The translations under genes and the position numbers were made by a program. A stretch of DNA of 55,092 bases, taken from the NCBI GenBank assembly GCA_018398765.1, contig JAHBMJ010000145.1:1-55092 (forward strand), in the 5' to 3' direction. This document shows, piece by piece, positions 12,018-23,532 of this stretch. The notes under the pieces are model-generated. The model was not told where the DNA came from and ran no database searches. It saw nothing but the letters and a program-made list of their open reading frames with translations. Each line of letters starts with the position of its first letter. The first letter of the stretch is position 1. This DNA is from Chromera velia (taxonomy: Eukaryota > Sar > Chromeraceae).

Positions 12018-14652
12018 GGTGGCGACTGATTCGCTGAATGCCCTTGATCTTTGCTTTTCTTCCTTGTATGCCCGCATCAAGTGTGCGCTTCTGCCCATCC
12101 TTGGCCGAGCACACATGCACATGGAAGCAAATGTACCATGAGAGAGAGAGAAATTGGTACGTTGTTTGGACAAACACTTCGTGATCGAGAGAAAGCAGGA
12201 AGGAAGTTGAGGCGAGAAGGTCAGAGCGGTACGCACAGGGAACAAGGAGTGACACGTGCGCAGGTCAGAACAATGAGTGAGTCGCCAAATCAGGAACAGA
12301 AAAGATAGAGCGGATTCGCCCGCTGTGTGCATGCACAATAAAACTCCCAGAGAACAAAAAGGTCGATGCAGAACCGAGGTCTCATTTGTGTTGTAATCTG
12401 CTTTCCAAAGTGGGTGATTTCAACAAGTACTCTTTTGCCTTTCTTTTGGGTGTACGTTGACATGAGTATATTTTTGAATGACACTTGACACACAGCTTGC
12501 AGCTTCATCGAAAGAGAGGAAGGAGCGTATCTTGTTTGTTCGTGCATTTTCTTTCTTTCTGCTGACCCAAATCCTCTCTTCTCCCTCGCACAGATCCTTC
12601 CTCCTGTGTTCCCTTCCTTGTGCCTGTTCCTCCTGTACCTCGTCCTCCCGTTTTTTCCAAAGGACCTCAGGAGCGTTCTCCACCTGGTTCTCTCCTCTCT
12701 CTGGGTGGGCGTTGGGGTCGTGGGAGAAGTCGCTGAACCTTCCTGCGCTCTCCTCCACCTTTTTCACTTTTGTTCCTGCTCCTCCTCCTCCGCCTACCCC
12801 CTTGTTCTGCTTGGCCAAATGCGCAACGTAGCAATCCCGCACAGTCTCAAAGGCATGCATGATGGACCTGCATGATCGATGCATGCGTGGAATTATATAT
12901 GTATACACACACATGCATGGGGCGAGAGGTGCGGCAAGGGAAGGGGAAGTTCCTGCAGTGCATGCACGCCTCTCGATCATCTCCAAACTCGCTTTCACTC
13001 TCAGTGTGGATACACAAGGACGACCTCCCTCTGCCGCCAGACAATCAGAAGATGCACACACACACACACACATACATACACACACACACAGGTCACGCGC
13101 GCAAGATAGAAAAGAAGAGAAGAAAAGAAATGAACTGAAGCCGAGGACTGACCAAAGAGGAGTCTTCAGATCGTGAACAATCTGCGCGCGTGCGTCATGT
13201 ATGATTGCTTTTTGTAGTGATTATTTTGTGTTACTTTCGAATGAAAGAATGAGACAGAGGAGAAAAAAGAGTGAGGGCCTGCAGGGGCGGACTGAATCAG
13301 ACGGAGGGGGCATAGTGGCGAGAGACAGAGAGGACAGGCAAGCAGACCGACAGATAGAAAGACTCACAATCACGACCTGTGTAAACGCAGACAGAGAAAG
13401 GAAAAAGTAAGGGAACCCATCAACTCAAATCAAAAGACCGTCCGACGGACACTGTGACACCGACATCAGATAGATATCACGCAGAATGTCACTAAAGCAC
13501 CCAAACAGACTCTTGACGGCTTTCGGACAGGAGACATTGGGTACCTTGAAAGAAAGATCTTTAGCCATGCGACCATCATGCATACGGAGGATATGCATGC
13601 ACATACCCTGACGCGTTCTCAAACCTTTGCAAGGGCACTGACACTGCATAAGGTGACGAGCCAACCAACCAACCAGCGAACCTTTTGAAAGAAGAGAGCC
13701 TGGCCCATTGTGAATCTCTGGTGTAAATTCAGGGCTCTACCGGCCTCCTCGACAAGAAACCGATTCTTCCGAGCTTCCCAAGAAACCGCGAGGGCCTGCA
13801 TGGAGCGGCGCCTGGTGTGTGCATCTAGCTGTCAACCTAGCCTAAGTTCTTTTGCTGAAAGTTTCTCAAGAAGCTGAGACAGAAGAAAAATCTCCCACGA
13901 CTGAAAGCGAAAGACAAAGAGCTTTCTTGCATTATTTTTGTCCTGATTTCTTGATCATGCTTGAGACAAAACGCGGGAAGAAACTCCCATGCAGCCTATT
14001 CGTTTTGTGTCCTTCTCTCTCTCTTCGCTTAATTGTTTCTGTCATCTTCTAGCATGATGCCGCTCTGAGATGCCCCTCATTTCTCATTCCTTTTGGAACT
14101 TCTCTGCTTGCCTTCCTTGTTGTCTGCTTGAATGGCTTGCGACTTTCCTTGGATGCCTTTGCTCAAAAGGAGATGGAAGGACCGACCGCTCTCCTTGCCC
14201 GATCCCTGTAGCTTCCAGAGAGGTGAAGAAAGAAGGCGAAGGCGAGAAGAACTATTGTCCGACGGAAAATGTCAAAGTTGTCCACCGAACCCAGTGTCGC
14301 CGTCTGCATGCGAGAGATGCACGGGGGGGCTTTTTCACACTTTTGGTCTTCCACCAAAAACAAGTGAAATGCGCGCGAAGCAGACTTATAAACGGAATTC
14401 AGAGAAAAGACACATACCCTTTTTTCAGATTGCACAAAAGACTTCATGAACCACGTGGAAGAGGACACAATTCGACGGAAAAAAGAAAGGACTTCATTCA
14501 ATTCAAGAATTCAGCCGGATTGACCAGACGTTTCACAAATGACGCGAGGTCGAGCAACAAGAGAACACGATGTGAGTAAAGCATACAACCCAGAATGTCA
14601 ACATCTCTGTGTTTTGGGTCACTCAGAAGAAAGGACCGAGTTACATGCAGAG

Positions 14653-14691
<39 letters not shown>

Positions 14692-15044
14692 CCCACGCAC
14701 TCACAGTGGCGTCCCACACCAGAAGGAAAACTGCCAACACGGCCAGGTAGATATCCGAAACCCTCGCCACATTCTTCATGCTCTCTGCACGTATGCGTGG
14801 AGATGAGTACCCCATTCCATCCGGATTGATTTGCACAACTGCCCTTTTCGACTGTATGACACGGGAAGGTGTACTACACAAATGAACGGCTTTTCATACA
14901 CACAGACGCATCCGGGATTTTGTACTTGCATGTTTGTACGCGCCGTACATGCATACACAGAGAGACAAGACGACCCAGAGAGGATGTACTGAACGAGCAG
15001 GGGCGAGTGTGTGCGCGCACTCACACACATGATATATATACATA

Positions 15045-15084
<40 letters not shown>

Positions 15085-18000
15085 TCATAACCGCTGTGCT
15101 GAGAATGATCAAGCTTCGTGAAGTATCACTGAAGCAAAGCAGCAAGTATTCTTATGCTCCTTCACACGAGCCGGAAAAGGATTGTCGCCGGGCATGGATA
15201 GGAAGACGGCGATTAGTATCAACGTGTCAGTCTTGAGACTACTTCCCTTACTCTCCGCAGAGCTGCGTACAAAAATCTGCAGAAAGGAATGACAGCTGTG
15301 GAAGACAAAGCTGTCTCACTCAAAGTTTGTTTCTATTCTTGAGCGTGCCGTGCATTTCATGCCAATCATTTCATTCCGAAAAAAGAAATTCACAAGCACC
15401 CGAAGCAAACCTTTAGCTGCCTTCACGGTGTCGGCACAACATTGCAATCAGGTAGACCCACCCTCCCGACTTGCCTGTAGTGATCCAGAGGCACAAAAAG
15501 ACGGCCATGGAGCTCAGAGTGCTGAAGCAGTTCCCGTTGTGTGTATCCGGATTGAGTTTCGTGGGGAATGTCGAAGCCACGAAGACAAAAACTGAAGCCC
15601 CACATATCAATGTCCCAGTCAACTGCAATCAGAATAAGAAGAATCACGAAGCAAATGTGAACGGACTCCTGTCAGTCGAAAAAATGTGAAGGAATGTTTC
15701 ACCGATTGTGGTTATACGACTGAGGTGAGCAGAACTTTTTCGGTCTCGCTCACTTGCAGACACAGACGCACACAAACCATTCGAGTGAAATCTTAAGTCC
15801 TTATGGGGACCCAGAACTTGGAGCGTTTTCATTCACGTTGGCATGCCAAAAGCAGAACACATAAGCTCATGACCGCTCACTTACGCATATTAGGAAAAGT
15901 CCTCTCCAGTATTCCCGGACTTCCCTCTCGAATGAACCTCCCTTCCACTTCTCCCACTCCTCCCGATTCTCCCACATCCTCTGCCTCCATTCCCCCTCCT
16001 GCCGGGGTGCCTCGGCTTCATCTGTGATGGGTTTCACTGTCGGGTCCTCCTCTGCGGGCTCTGCGGGATCCTTTGACGCAGTAACTGTTGTCGGGGGCGG
16101 CTCTTCCAACCTGCTGCCGCTTCTGTCTGATCGAGAAATTGCCTTGGGTCTCTCTGATGTCAGCCTCCTCAAGGCAACGGTTCTGCTTTCACTCTGTCTC
16201 CCCCCCGGTGTTTTTGAGTGCTCTGAAGCACCCCTCCCGCTCCCCTTCAAACCCCCCCAAGTGCCTTTTGAAGGGACAACAGCAGCAGTCGCAGAACTGA
16301 TCCCCCCCTGCAGTTAGTGCAAAAGAGCAAAGAGGAGTTTCTTCGAGAGGGTCATCAAGAGTTTTGAAGCACTCACAAACACACAGATATCGAACGACGC
16401 CAAACGGGAGGATTTTCATAGATGCATGCGCACAGAGGCAGAGGCAGAAGGAGTACCGAACAGAGAGTCAGACTGGGCATGAAACAGCAAAGCAGATCAC
16501 CCAAGAGGCAGACCGACAAACACGTTCATCGCACTTTTCCAGGGACAGATAAACACAATTATGCCCACAAACAAAGTGGCACCCCTCAGATACACCTATT
16601 CACGAAAAGAGAAACGTGACACTCGAACAAAGAGACGCAGCAGCAGCAGCTATGGAACAAGATTGAGAGAAAAAAACGTAAACAAACAACACACGAACAA
16701 ACCCATTCGACGTCGGATGTTCCCTCTCTGTTGTTCTCTCCAAACTCTGAAGACTTCGATCGACCAAAAGTTCTCTGCAGTCAAGCACGCGCCCACATTA
16801 TACACGCAGAGAGAGATCAAGAGAGAACGTCAAGAATTGCAGAATTACCCTGGCAGAATGCAGGCATCTATCAATCATGTGCCTGTGCGTGCTCGTCTGT
16901 CTGTCTGTCTGTCCGTCTGTCCGTCTGTCCGTCTGTCTGTTGATCGTCAGTCTTCGAACTGCCTCTTGTGTAAAGAGGAAAGTCAGTGACCTTCTCGTCT
17001 TCATTGCTTTCTTTCTTTCTTTCTTTCTTTATTTATTTATTTATTTCTTGCTTGCTTGCGTGCTCTTTCCCTCATGCACTCACTCACTCATTCCCACTTG
17101 GATCATTCATTCGTGTCTGTAACCCTGTCACCCACACTGACTTTTTCAAACCTTCTCATATGTACGTACGCGCCAACGACCGTCAGAAAGGATGCAACAA
17201 AGTACATGTAGAAGGGTATGGTCTGCAGGTGGACAACAGATGACAACACAAGAGTTCATCATTCTTGAAAGTCATCGAGTCAGCTGAAAACATGAAGAAC
17301 TGCAGAATTAACCATGCACATCATCTGAAACAATCTAAGCAATCATTCTCGACGTACAGCCGTTCGCAGGGGCAACTTCTGAAAGAATGGCGGCAGTGAT
17401 CTAGCACAGGCCCCAAGAAATCACTGATCCCTTGTCACAGAGCCAACAGTCGGAGAATTCACAAACTTTGCCTTCTTATTCTTCCTTTGTCTCACTGAGC
17501 AAGCAGCCTCAGAGGAAGGACAGGAAGGAAGCTCGACGAGGCAGCCGTACCTCCACGCGTGTGAAGTATGAGGAGCCGACGGTGTAGGCAGCGACAACCC
17601 CCAACACGCAGAGTGCTAGTCCCGTGACTGGAAATAAGATAACTGCCTGCAAGTCAGTTCAGCACAAAATCCGGCATGAAGCAACGAAGACACAAACAAA
17701 GAAAGATGCCCCAAAAAAGAAGGAGAAAAAGAAAGGCGCAAAGCACGAATGATGCGGTCGCATTTTCCAGTGGCACACGCATGCGGTCATACGTTTGTGT
17801 CTGTGTCTTTCACTCACCCCAAAGATCCTGCCATTTGCAAGCGAAACTGATTTGGGAAAGAGATGACATGACGGCTTTTCGGAAGACCACAGACGTTTGC
17901 CAGAAAAGGAACGGAACAGGAAGCCAGTGGGATGACAATGAGAATTTGATGACTGACACGGTTGTGGACACCTCACCGTAAAACAAACCCCACCCACTGA

Positions 18001-18676
18001 TATGCGAGCCAACAAACAAAAACCTCAACTGACCATCGTCCACATCTGCCAGCAAGCCAAACGACGAGACATCTCCTGCAGGCAGGCAGAGAGAGAGAGC
18101 AGTCAATTGAGCTAGGCCATTCTATCGACTTCGAGAGATCCATCAATCGATCGAGCGAGCGAGCGTTGGCCATTAAACTTTCACGACTTCTCAATCCAGC
18201 AACACCTGTATATCAGAAAGAGTTCAAGAGCTCTCATGGAAGGGGAAAACCGAGAAGCCAGACAATCTTCTGTTTGGCCAGCGCTGGGAGGGATGAAGAG
18301 GCCCTCAAGTGCGAGGGAGCTGGGGCAATCCGGTGAGGGGTCCTCAGGAAGAGAAAGAAGCAAGCCGAAAACGGCAGTGAACTCTCTCAACAGACAGACT
18401 TCGACAGTGACGCCAACTCAAGACAAAGAAGACTTGCAAACTTCAATTGGGAAAGTTCGTTCACTTATGTCTCACACGATCTTCTCTTTATTTCCCAAAT
18501 TCCACTGTCCATTGGACACGCAGGGACATCCACGTTCCGAGCTGCGGATTGAAGAAACTAGAGCTCGTTCATCTGCCGTACGTCCCTAAGACATATGGAC
18601 TGTTAGGAAAGAGAGGCCGAAAGAAAAAACCATTGCCTGCCTGCCTGACTGCCTGCCTGCCTGCCTGCCTGTCTGT

Positions 18677-18709
<33 letters not shown>

Positions 18710-19126
18710 TGCCTGCCTGACTGCCTGCCTGACTGCCTGCCTGCCTGCCTGTCTGCCTGCCTGTCTGCCTGCCTGCCTGCCTGCCTGACTGCCTGCCTGC
18801 CTGCCTGCCTGCCTGACTGCCTGCCTGACTGCCTGCCTGCCTGCCTGCCTGTCTGCCTGCCTGACTGCCTGCCTGACTGCCTGCCTGACTGCCTGCCTGC
18901 CTGCCTGCCTGACTGACTGACTGACTGACTGACTGACAGAGTAGAGGTCTTCCATCTGGGGGTCAATGAATGTCCACCAGAGAGGGTACCACTTCCATCT
19001 GCGGATGCCGCGCTCTTCTAGGAGGTCGTGGTGCTTTGTGGCATTGAGCAGGGTGTCGCAGGCGAAGGACTGGAAGAGCTCCTGGCTTTCCATCGAGTGT
19101 TTCTGTTCCTCTCCTTCTCTCATCAT
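5578..19126 (-). CDS. Membrane hybrid sensor histidine kinase, about 20 exons
   Basis: A two-component hybrid kinase: N-terminal membrane segments, a histidine-kinase ATPase core, and a C-terminal receiver. Exons I can place with consistent phase (minus strand, 5' to 3'): 19126-18938, 18075-18034, 17646-17551, 17222-17166, 16307-15885, 15622-15475, 14784-14705, 14303-14187, 13795-13682, 13544-13461, 11469-11338, 11040-10912, 9680-9460, 9244-9133, 8763-8539, 7660-7382, 6808-6762, 6559-5578. Exons between 15475 and 14784, 13461 and 11469, and 10912 and 9680 are not resolved, so neither the phospho-accepting His (H-box) nor the N-box was found with confidence. The 16307-15885 exon encodes a charged linker. 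The first exon starts with ATG ATG, but a further upstream exon is possible. Sensor input is unknown; hybrid kinases in general pass phosphate from His to the receiver Asp. Confidence in the family is high, in the exact model low. Confidence 0.85.
6069..6182 (-). repeat. 57-bp tandem duplication in the receiver insert
   Basis: Two adjacent copies of 57 bases (offset 57, e.g. GAATCTAATT at 6071 and 6128), in frame, encode KPIPLKDALWRSNSQLDS twice, followed by Q and then P. The near identity of the copies indicates a recent duplication. Confidence 0.95.
7111..7382. repeat. (CAGA)n/(CAGG)n microsatellite in a kinase intron
   Basis: Mixed CAGA, CAGG, CAAA tetranucleotides, beginning directly at the splice donor after exon 7660-7382: the donor GTCTGT is the first repeat unit on the coding strand. 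Confidence 0.9.
7994..8155. repeat. (CTGT)n then (CTTT)n microsatellite in a kinase intron
   Basis: CTGT/CTGC units run to about 8130 and then change to CTTT. It lies between kinase exons 8763-8539 and 7660-7382. Confidence 0.9.
8539..9680 (-). CDS. Histidine kinase ATPase (HATPase_c) exons
   Basis: Exon 9680-9460 opens with YTKSGGKVTV, as found just after the N-box, and contains the G1 box EIRDTGRGIPEDK. Exon 9244-9133 carries the F-box region DIWSEYAQV and the G2 box GSGLGLSIVKAIL. Exon 8763-8539 continues with SSEEGVGTCLNLSFVV, the last strand of the Bergerat fold, and then a Ser-rich linker. Phases match at both joins (2 then 0). Acceptors are TGCAG; donors are GTGCGT, GTCAGT and GTGGGT. 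An insert of about 30 residues lies between the N-box end and the G1 box. Confidence 0.9.
10912..11469 (-). CDS. Kinase exons just before the ATPase domain
   Basis: Exon 11469-11338 (44 codons) encodes SLAMNLLEVARLKFS and a Gly-rich loop; it resembles the second dimerisation helix (LL-x-SRxE) and following linker of histidine kinases. Exon 11040-10912 (43 codons) ends WFDETRLLQ, the usual lead-in to the N-box. Both are phase 0, with TGCATGCAG acceptors and GTCAGT or GTAGGT donors. The short exon that should carry the N-box between 10912 and 9680 was not identified; candidates near 10694-10620 and 10012-9976 fit in phase but match the N-box poorly. Confidence 0.65.
11971..12016. repeat. (GA)n dinucleotide microsatellite
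   Basis: About 20 GA units in an unresolved intronic part of the kinase gene. A similar GA tract occurs at about 14655-14690. Confidence 0.9.
13461..18938 (-). CDS. Membrane and linker exons of the kinase N-terminus
   Basis: Hydrophobic segments are split one per exon: LFPVTGLALCVLGVVAA (17646-17551), FYMYFVASFLTVVGA (17222-17166), LICGASVFVFVA and MAVFLCLWI (15622-15475), IYLAVLAVFLLVW (14784-14705) and TIVLLAFAFFLHL (14303-14187). At least six membrane passes are therefore likely. The following exon 13795-13682 encodes an amphipathic helix (VSWEARKNRFLVEEAGRAL) that suits a signalling helix before the kinase core. The donor after 15475 is best read as GCAAGT, a GC-AG intron. Confidence 0.6.
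15049..15081. repeat. (AT)n dinucleotide microsatellite
   Basis: About 16 AT units in the kinase gene. The same reading frame could extend a neighbouring exon as alternating Ile-Tyr, but I regard it as intronic. Confidence 0.9.
16894..16944. repeat. (GTCT)n/(GTCC)n microsatellite
   Basis: About twelve GTCT/GTCC units in the intron between kinase exons 17222-17166 and 16307-15885, followed downstream by CTTT and TTTA runs at about 17008-17046. Confidence 0.85.
18632..18937. repeat. (CTGC/CTGT/CTGA)n microsatellite abutting a splice donor
   Basis: About 76 tetranucleotide units of CTGC, CTGT and CTGA. The unit at the exon edge is CTGA, so on the coding strand the donor GTCAGT is the first unit of (GTCA)n, which then changes to (GGCA)n. 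It is the longest tetranucleotide array in the window. Confidence 0.95.
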
Positions 19127-20231
19127 AGAATCAAGCCAGCTAGGGACCTTTGAACGGAATTAATCCGTGCTATATATATATGTATATACAAACTGCAACA
19201 CTGTGACTTTTCGTCACGAGAATCCAGTAGTTTTGTCGTCAGTCAAAGAGCACGTCTGACAACTTGATTGGGAACGGAGTGAATGTCGCGATTTCACCGT
19301 CTTTGCGTAAAAGAATATACACACACATATATATGCGCTCTCACTCTCGTGTATGTATACTGGAGTCTGGCACTTGAAGGCCAGCTCTTGACGATTTGGT
19401 TTGCCTGGCTGGTTAATAGTTTTTCCTTCCTTTTTGAGGACGTTCATGCTTTGTTCCGATTTGGCAGCAGCAGTAATGTTGAGGTAGACCGTTTCGCAGC
19501 CTTAGCGTGATCGGGATTGCAGTTTCAGAACGTCTTCCGCGTGTTCCTAAAACGTCTGACCTTCGCGAATGCATGCATGGGCGCCTGCACGCATGCTGCC
19601 AGCGGCTCGGCCGGGTCCAGCCATGCATGCACGCATGCCTGCACCCGGCCCGAAAGACGCGGCGCATATCCAATGCATGCATGCATGTCGGCCGGGATGC
19701 CGGCCGTGCTCGCGGCGGCTATAGGAGCTATAGGAAGGAGGGGGGCCACGCGCGGCCGCACGCACAGCAGAAATGGGGGGCCACGCGGATTAAGTTTGGC
19801 CCGCGGGCCGGCCAGGCGCGGCCGCACGCACAGAAATCCAGAAATCCCAGAAATCTGGAACTGGGTAGACCGCTCCATGCATGTGGAGCTGACTTTTACT
19901 TCAGGACCGTGGGTAGTGGATGGTAGTGGACTCAAAGAACGGTGCCTAACCATCGTCAGACAAGTCCTTGATCTTTTGTCGAGGGAATTTCTTTTCCTTT
20001 ATGTGTGGCAGGTGAGAGTCTCGTGCTTGTCGTGCACTGCCCTTGAATTTCTGCCAGACCGCCTGAGGGACTTGTATGCCTGCGCACTGAGATCAGCAAG
20101 AAAAGCACACAAGTCGCGTGCTTCCAAATGTTTCAACAGCTTTGGAATTCAGAAAGGCGATGAAAAGGGGCACTTGCTCCAGTTAGTACAAATGAGCCAA
20201 GTGCTGAAGAATTGAAGGAAAATATTAGATG
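19127..20231. other. Spacer with a GC-rich TGCATGC block
   Basis: No supported gene. From about 19560 to 19850 the sequence becomes GC-rich and packed with GCATGC palindromes; CGCGGCCGCACGCACAG occurs twice (about 19751 and 19818). The frames through it are rich in Ala, His, Cys and Arg and look like composition artefacts. It lies between the first recognised kinase exon and the gene at 21914-20232, so it may be an intron or a promoter. Confidence 0.5.
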
Positions 20232-21914
20232 CTAAAGTTCCCACTTATACTGATCATCGACCTGTATTTTGAAAGAAGTTTTCAGGAATGTGCTGCACCC
20301 CGTGTCTCCCTCCATGGGTTCGTCGTAGAGAGATGCGTTCAGACCGAGAAAGATTTTTGTAAGGTCAACTGCAAAAAGTCATGCAGTCAGCAGTCAGGCT
20401 CCTGTGTATACCATGCAGCCGAGAACACATGGTATGATTGCAAACTCAATCACGTATAGGCCAGGCTCATATTGACGATTTGCCAGACTGATCGAGACCG
20501 ACTTATACTCAATGGCGGAAAACAATCGGAATGCATGCAGCACGAGTGAGAATGTCATGTGCCCGCCAATCATACACCAGCCGCTCACCCCTGAGGTCCT
20601 CCCGCCTCATGTCCGCCAGAGATCTCAACAGAGCCCCTATTCCCCTGCGCCCTCCATTTTCGCAGCGACGGAGAAGCTCCTGCAGGCATGTCATTGAACC
20701 ACAAAAAAATCTTCCTTCTCGTCCTGAAAGTCAGGCAACTCATGTAACAGACGTGCTCTGATGTCTGACATTTTGTTATTGGCTATAGGGTTTCTACTGA
20801 GTCTTCCAGGTAACTGAAACTTTCATCTCTGACTTTCACCTCGTGAGAGACACGAAACAAATGGTGTGCCAATCGCCTCCTGCAGATGGAGTGTCAATCA
20901 GAGACTGCACCTACCTGCAGGTTGACTTGTTTGGTTTTCAAGCAAAAGTCGATGGCCTTCCCCAGTGCTGTTGCGTTTGCTGATCTGCAAACGTGGTTCA
21001 GTTGGCAATCATTGCGTTGGGACACAAGAAGACGTACATGCTGACACACAGAAGGACCAATACATGCCAAATTAAGCCCAACAGCTTCAGCCAATACATG
21101 CATGGAGCAGGAAGAGACTCATAAATGAAATTTTGAATGAAATCTGGTATGAAGATAGGTGTTGTCGGGCTAGAAAAAGTTGCAAAAACAATCAGATGGA
21201 CAGACAACGACAGAGACTAAGGAGAACCACCGTGACGAAGAAAACTGAGATACGCAAGCTGCAAAACCTAGAGAAAGGAAGAGAGTGACAACTAAGGGGA
21301 CACTAAGAAATTAGTTTAGGATGACTCGGAGAGAGAAAAATGAATAAAATGAAAGAGCAGAGAAATGGAGCGGAAATACGGAAAAGAAAGGCTGCAAAAG
21401 AAAGAATCGAAAGTGCGTGGAAGAAGTGTCACGCACTGACTTCCAAATGACTTCAAAGGTCCTCGGAAAGAACAGTACAGAGCATGCAATGGAAAGCTAT
21501 GCATAGAAGGGAGAACACATAATGGGACATCAAATGAAGGGAAAACCCACCGATGCATCGGTGCACGGAAGGCTGCAACCTGTAGTGCATGATGAATGAA
21601 ATGCACTGAAGGGGAATACTCGCGTACCGGTTTGTTTGTTGTGAAAGTGCAGCCACTTGGAGCGGTGTCATGACTTGTATGTTGTTCTTTCCAAGGAGAC
21701 CGGTAATATTTCCATCACCCGTCATTCCATAAACAGTTTTGCCACGGTTTCTCTTCTTTAGGGTGTCACAGTCTTTTACAAACAGCGCATCGTTCACCGT
21801 TTTGGATGGCCTTACTCTTGTTGAGAATTCCTTGTCGTCCTGCATCTCTTGGAGCTCAAAGCTCCATTGCCCGTTCTCTCTTCTCCTCCCATTCAAGAGC
21901 TCCTTCGTGTACAT
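20232..21914 (-). CDS. Uncharacterised multi-exon gene: ankyrin-like start, membrane segments
   Basis: Not recognised with confidence. Exons with matching phases are 21914-21628, 21169-21038, 20984-20915 and 20679 onward; a later exon from about 20370 ends with DDQYKWEL and a TAG at 20234-20232. The first exon is hydrophilic and ends with MTPLQVAALSQQT, which resembles one ankyrin repeat. The second carries a membrane segment (LKLLGLIWHVLVLLCVS), the fourth a basic helix (ELLRRCENGGRRGIGALL), and the next another hydrophobic segment (YVIEFAIIPCVLGC). Ankyrin followed by membrane segments recalls TRP-type channels, but no pore signature is visible. It is on the same strand as the kinase and could be its 5' part if a donor at CAG/GTCGAT is used instead of the stop. 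Confidence 0.4.
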
Positions 21915-23090
21915 TCTCCCTAACCACCGCTATATATATGGGGCTCTTATCCGGAGCGGTTAGCCAGGGCGCTTCTCGCTTGCAGTATGTCTGCTGAACG
22001 GTGAGACTTGCACAGAAAAGACCTTCCCATTCTTGATCATCAGACTTTCTTATGCTTGAAGAATCTTCTTCAGATCATGCAGCTGCCAGGTCAATTGAGT
22101 GATATATACATGCATACATACAGAAACAGGCATGCATGCAGAGAATTGTATGAAAAATTGTATGAAAATCAAAAATCAGTGTATATAATAACCTGAGGCG
22201 ATACCCTCTGAGGGCAACTCCCACACTAGCTACCGAGGCCCCAGTTGACTTGAAACCGCGTTCTTTGCATACCGATTTTTTGTCGGTACTTCACATATTG
22301 ATAAAATCAATTAAAAAACTACTCAAAAAATGGATGAAAAGCTTGTAGATTTTAATACCGCACGCCAATTTTTTTACTGAGGAGAACGCTGTCAAGGCAC
22401 TCATCTTTACCAGAGCTTGAGTGTTACGTGGAAAGATGGACGCGCTGGGGCCTCCATGCATATGCATGCACGGCGGAGCCAAACCCCCTTTTCTCAATGT
22501 GAGAATCCTCAGAGATCGATCGAACGTGTGCGAGCCATCTGTCACAACTTCGACTCACAAGTTGCACGGGACAGACTCATCTTATGTGACACTCGTGGAG
22601 GTAGGGCAAGGTTTTCGTCCAAAGTCTCCAGGTCGTGACGATTATATAGATCTCTTTTGGCAGTGGATTCTTCTTTGTGTTCTGCCGTCTCCAGCAAGAG
22701 GGAGACGCTAAGTGGGAGACGCTGAGTGAATCGTATCATTTCTTTCTTTCTCTCTGATTGCCAGTCTCATTAGGAAACCGAAAGCATGTCACAATCAGCC
22801 AGTTCTCCACAGACTTCGCCGCTGGGTGCGTCTTCTTGGGTCACCCTGCCCCCCGATACGAAGAGTCCTGTCTGGTTCAACTCATTTTTCCCTTCTCCCC
22901 TTAAAGTTTCCTTCTGCCGTTTTTGTTCGCAGTCGAAGAGCAGTCGCAAAGCAGCGAAAGGGGACTTGCGGAGAAGAAGAACAAACTGTGCGTGGTTTTC
23001 GACCATGCTTGCCTGACTGCAGAGGTGCGTGGCTGTCGGGCCTTGTAATTCGTAATTCACACCCTTGTCTGGTTCGTTGTCCGTCTCCGG

Positions 23091-23113
23091 AGAGAGAGAG
23101 AAAGAAAGAACGA

Positions 23114-23181
<68 letters not shown>

Positions 23182-23253
23182 ACGAAAGAACGAACGAACG
23201 AACGAACGAACGAACGAACGAACGAAAGAAAGGAAGGAAGGAAGGAAGGAAGG
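23091..23253. repeat. (GAAA)n, (GAAC)n and (GAAG)n compound microsatellite
   Basis: A purine-rich array of about 40 tetranucleotides that changes unit in order: AAAG, then AACG, then AAGG. Confidence 0.95.
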
Positions 23254-23483
23254 GAACCACCCGTCTCAATGAAACGTTCACGACCCAAAGCCGACATCTG
23301 ACTGACCCTTCCGTAAAGCCAGACACACAACCAGGCAAGTCTGAAAGAGTCCCTCTCCTTCAGGAGCCCGGAAAGAGTCTGTATGTGAACATGAACCATG
23401 CATCCACAATTGCCCGACCATGACAGTTGAACACTATTTTAACAATGAAGACCACATCGAAAACATTTCTCCCTCCCCTCCCT

Positions 23484-23487
<4 letters not shown>

Positions 23488-23532
<45 letters not shown>

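Noticed and set aside
12420-13085. 221-residue minus-strand frame read as one kinase exon
   Set aside because: Part of it (GGRPCVSTLRVKASLEMIERR and MHAFETVRDCYVAHL) may be real exons, but the middle has acceptor-like and donor-like sites and low-complexity Gly and Glu runs, so limits could not be set.
14894-15145. Possible membrane exon with an Ile-Tyr run encoded by (AT)n
   Set aside because: It would need an (AT)n microsatellite to encode a helix and no normal donor closes it except a distant GTGAGT; treated as intron.
19507-20215. 232-residue plus-strand frame
   Set aside because: Its composition follows GCATGC palindromes and GC-rich sequence, equivalent frames are open on the other strand, and no domain is visible.
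22187-22290. Possible small structured RNA with hairpin TACCGA/TCGGTA
   Set aside because: Only a 6-bp stem is visible, with no box motifs, tRNA arms or promoter.
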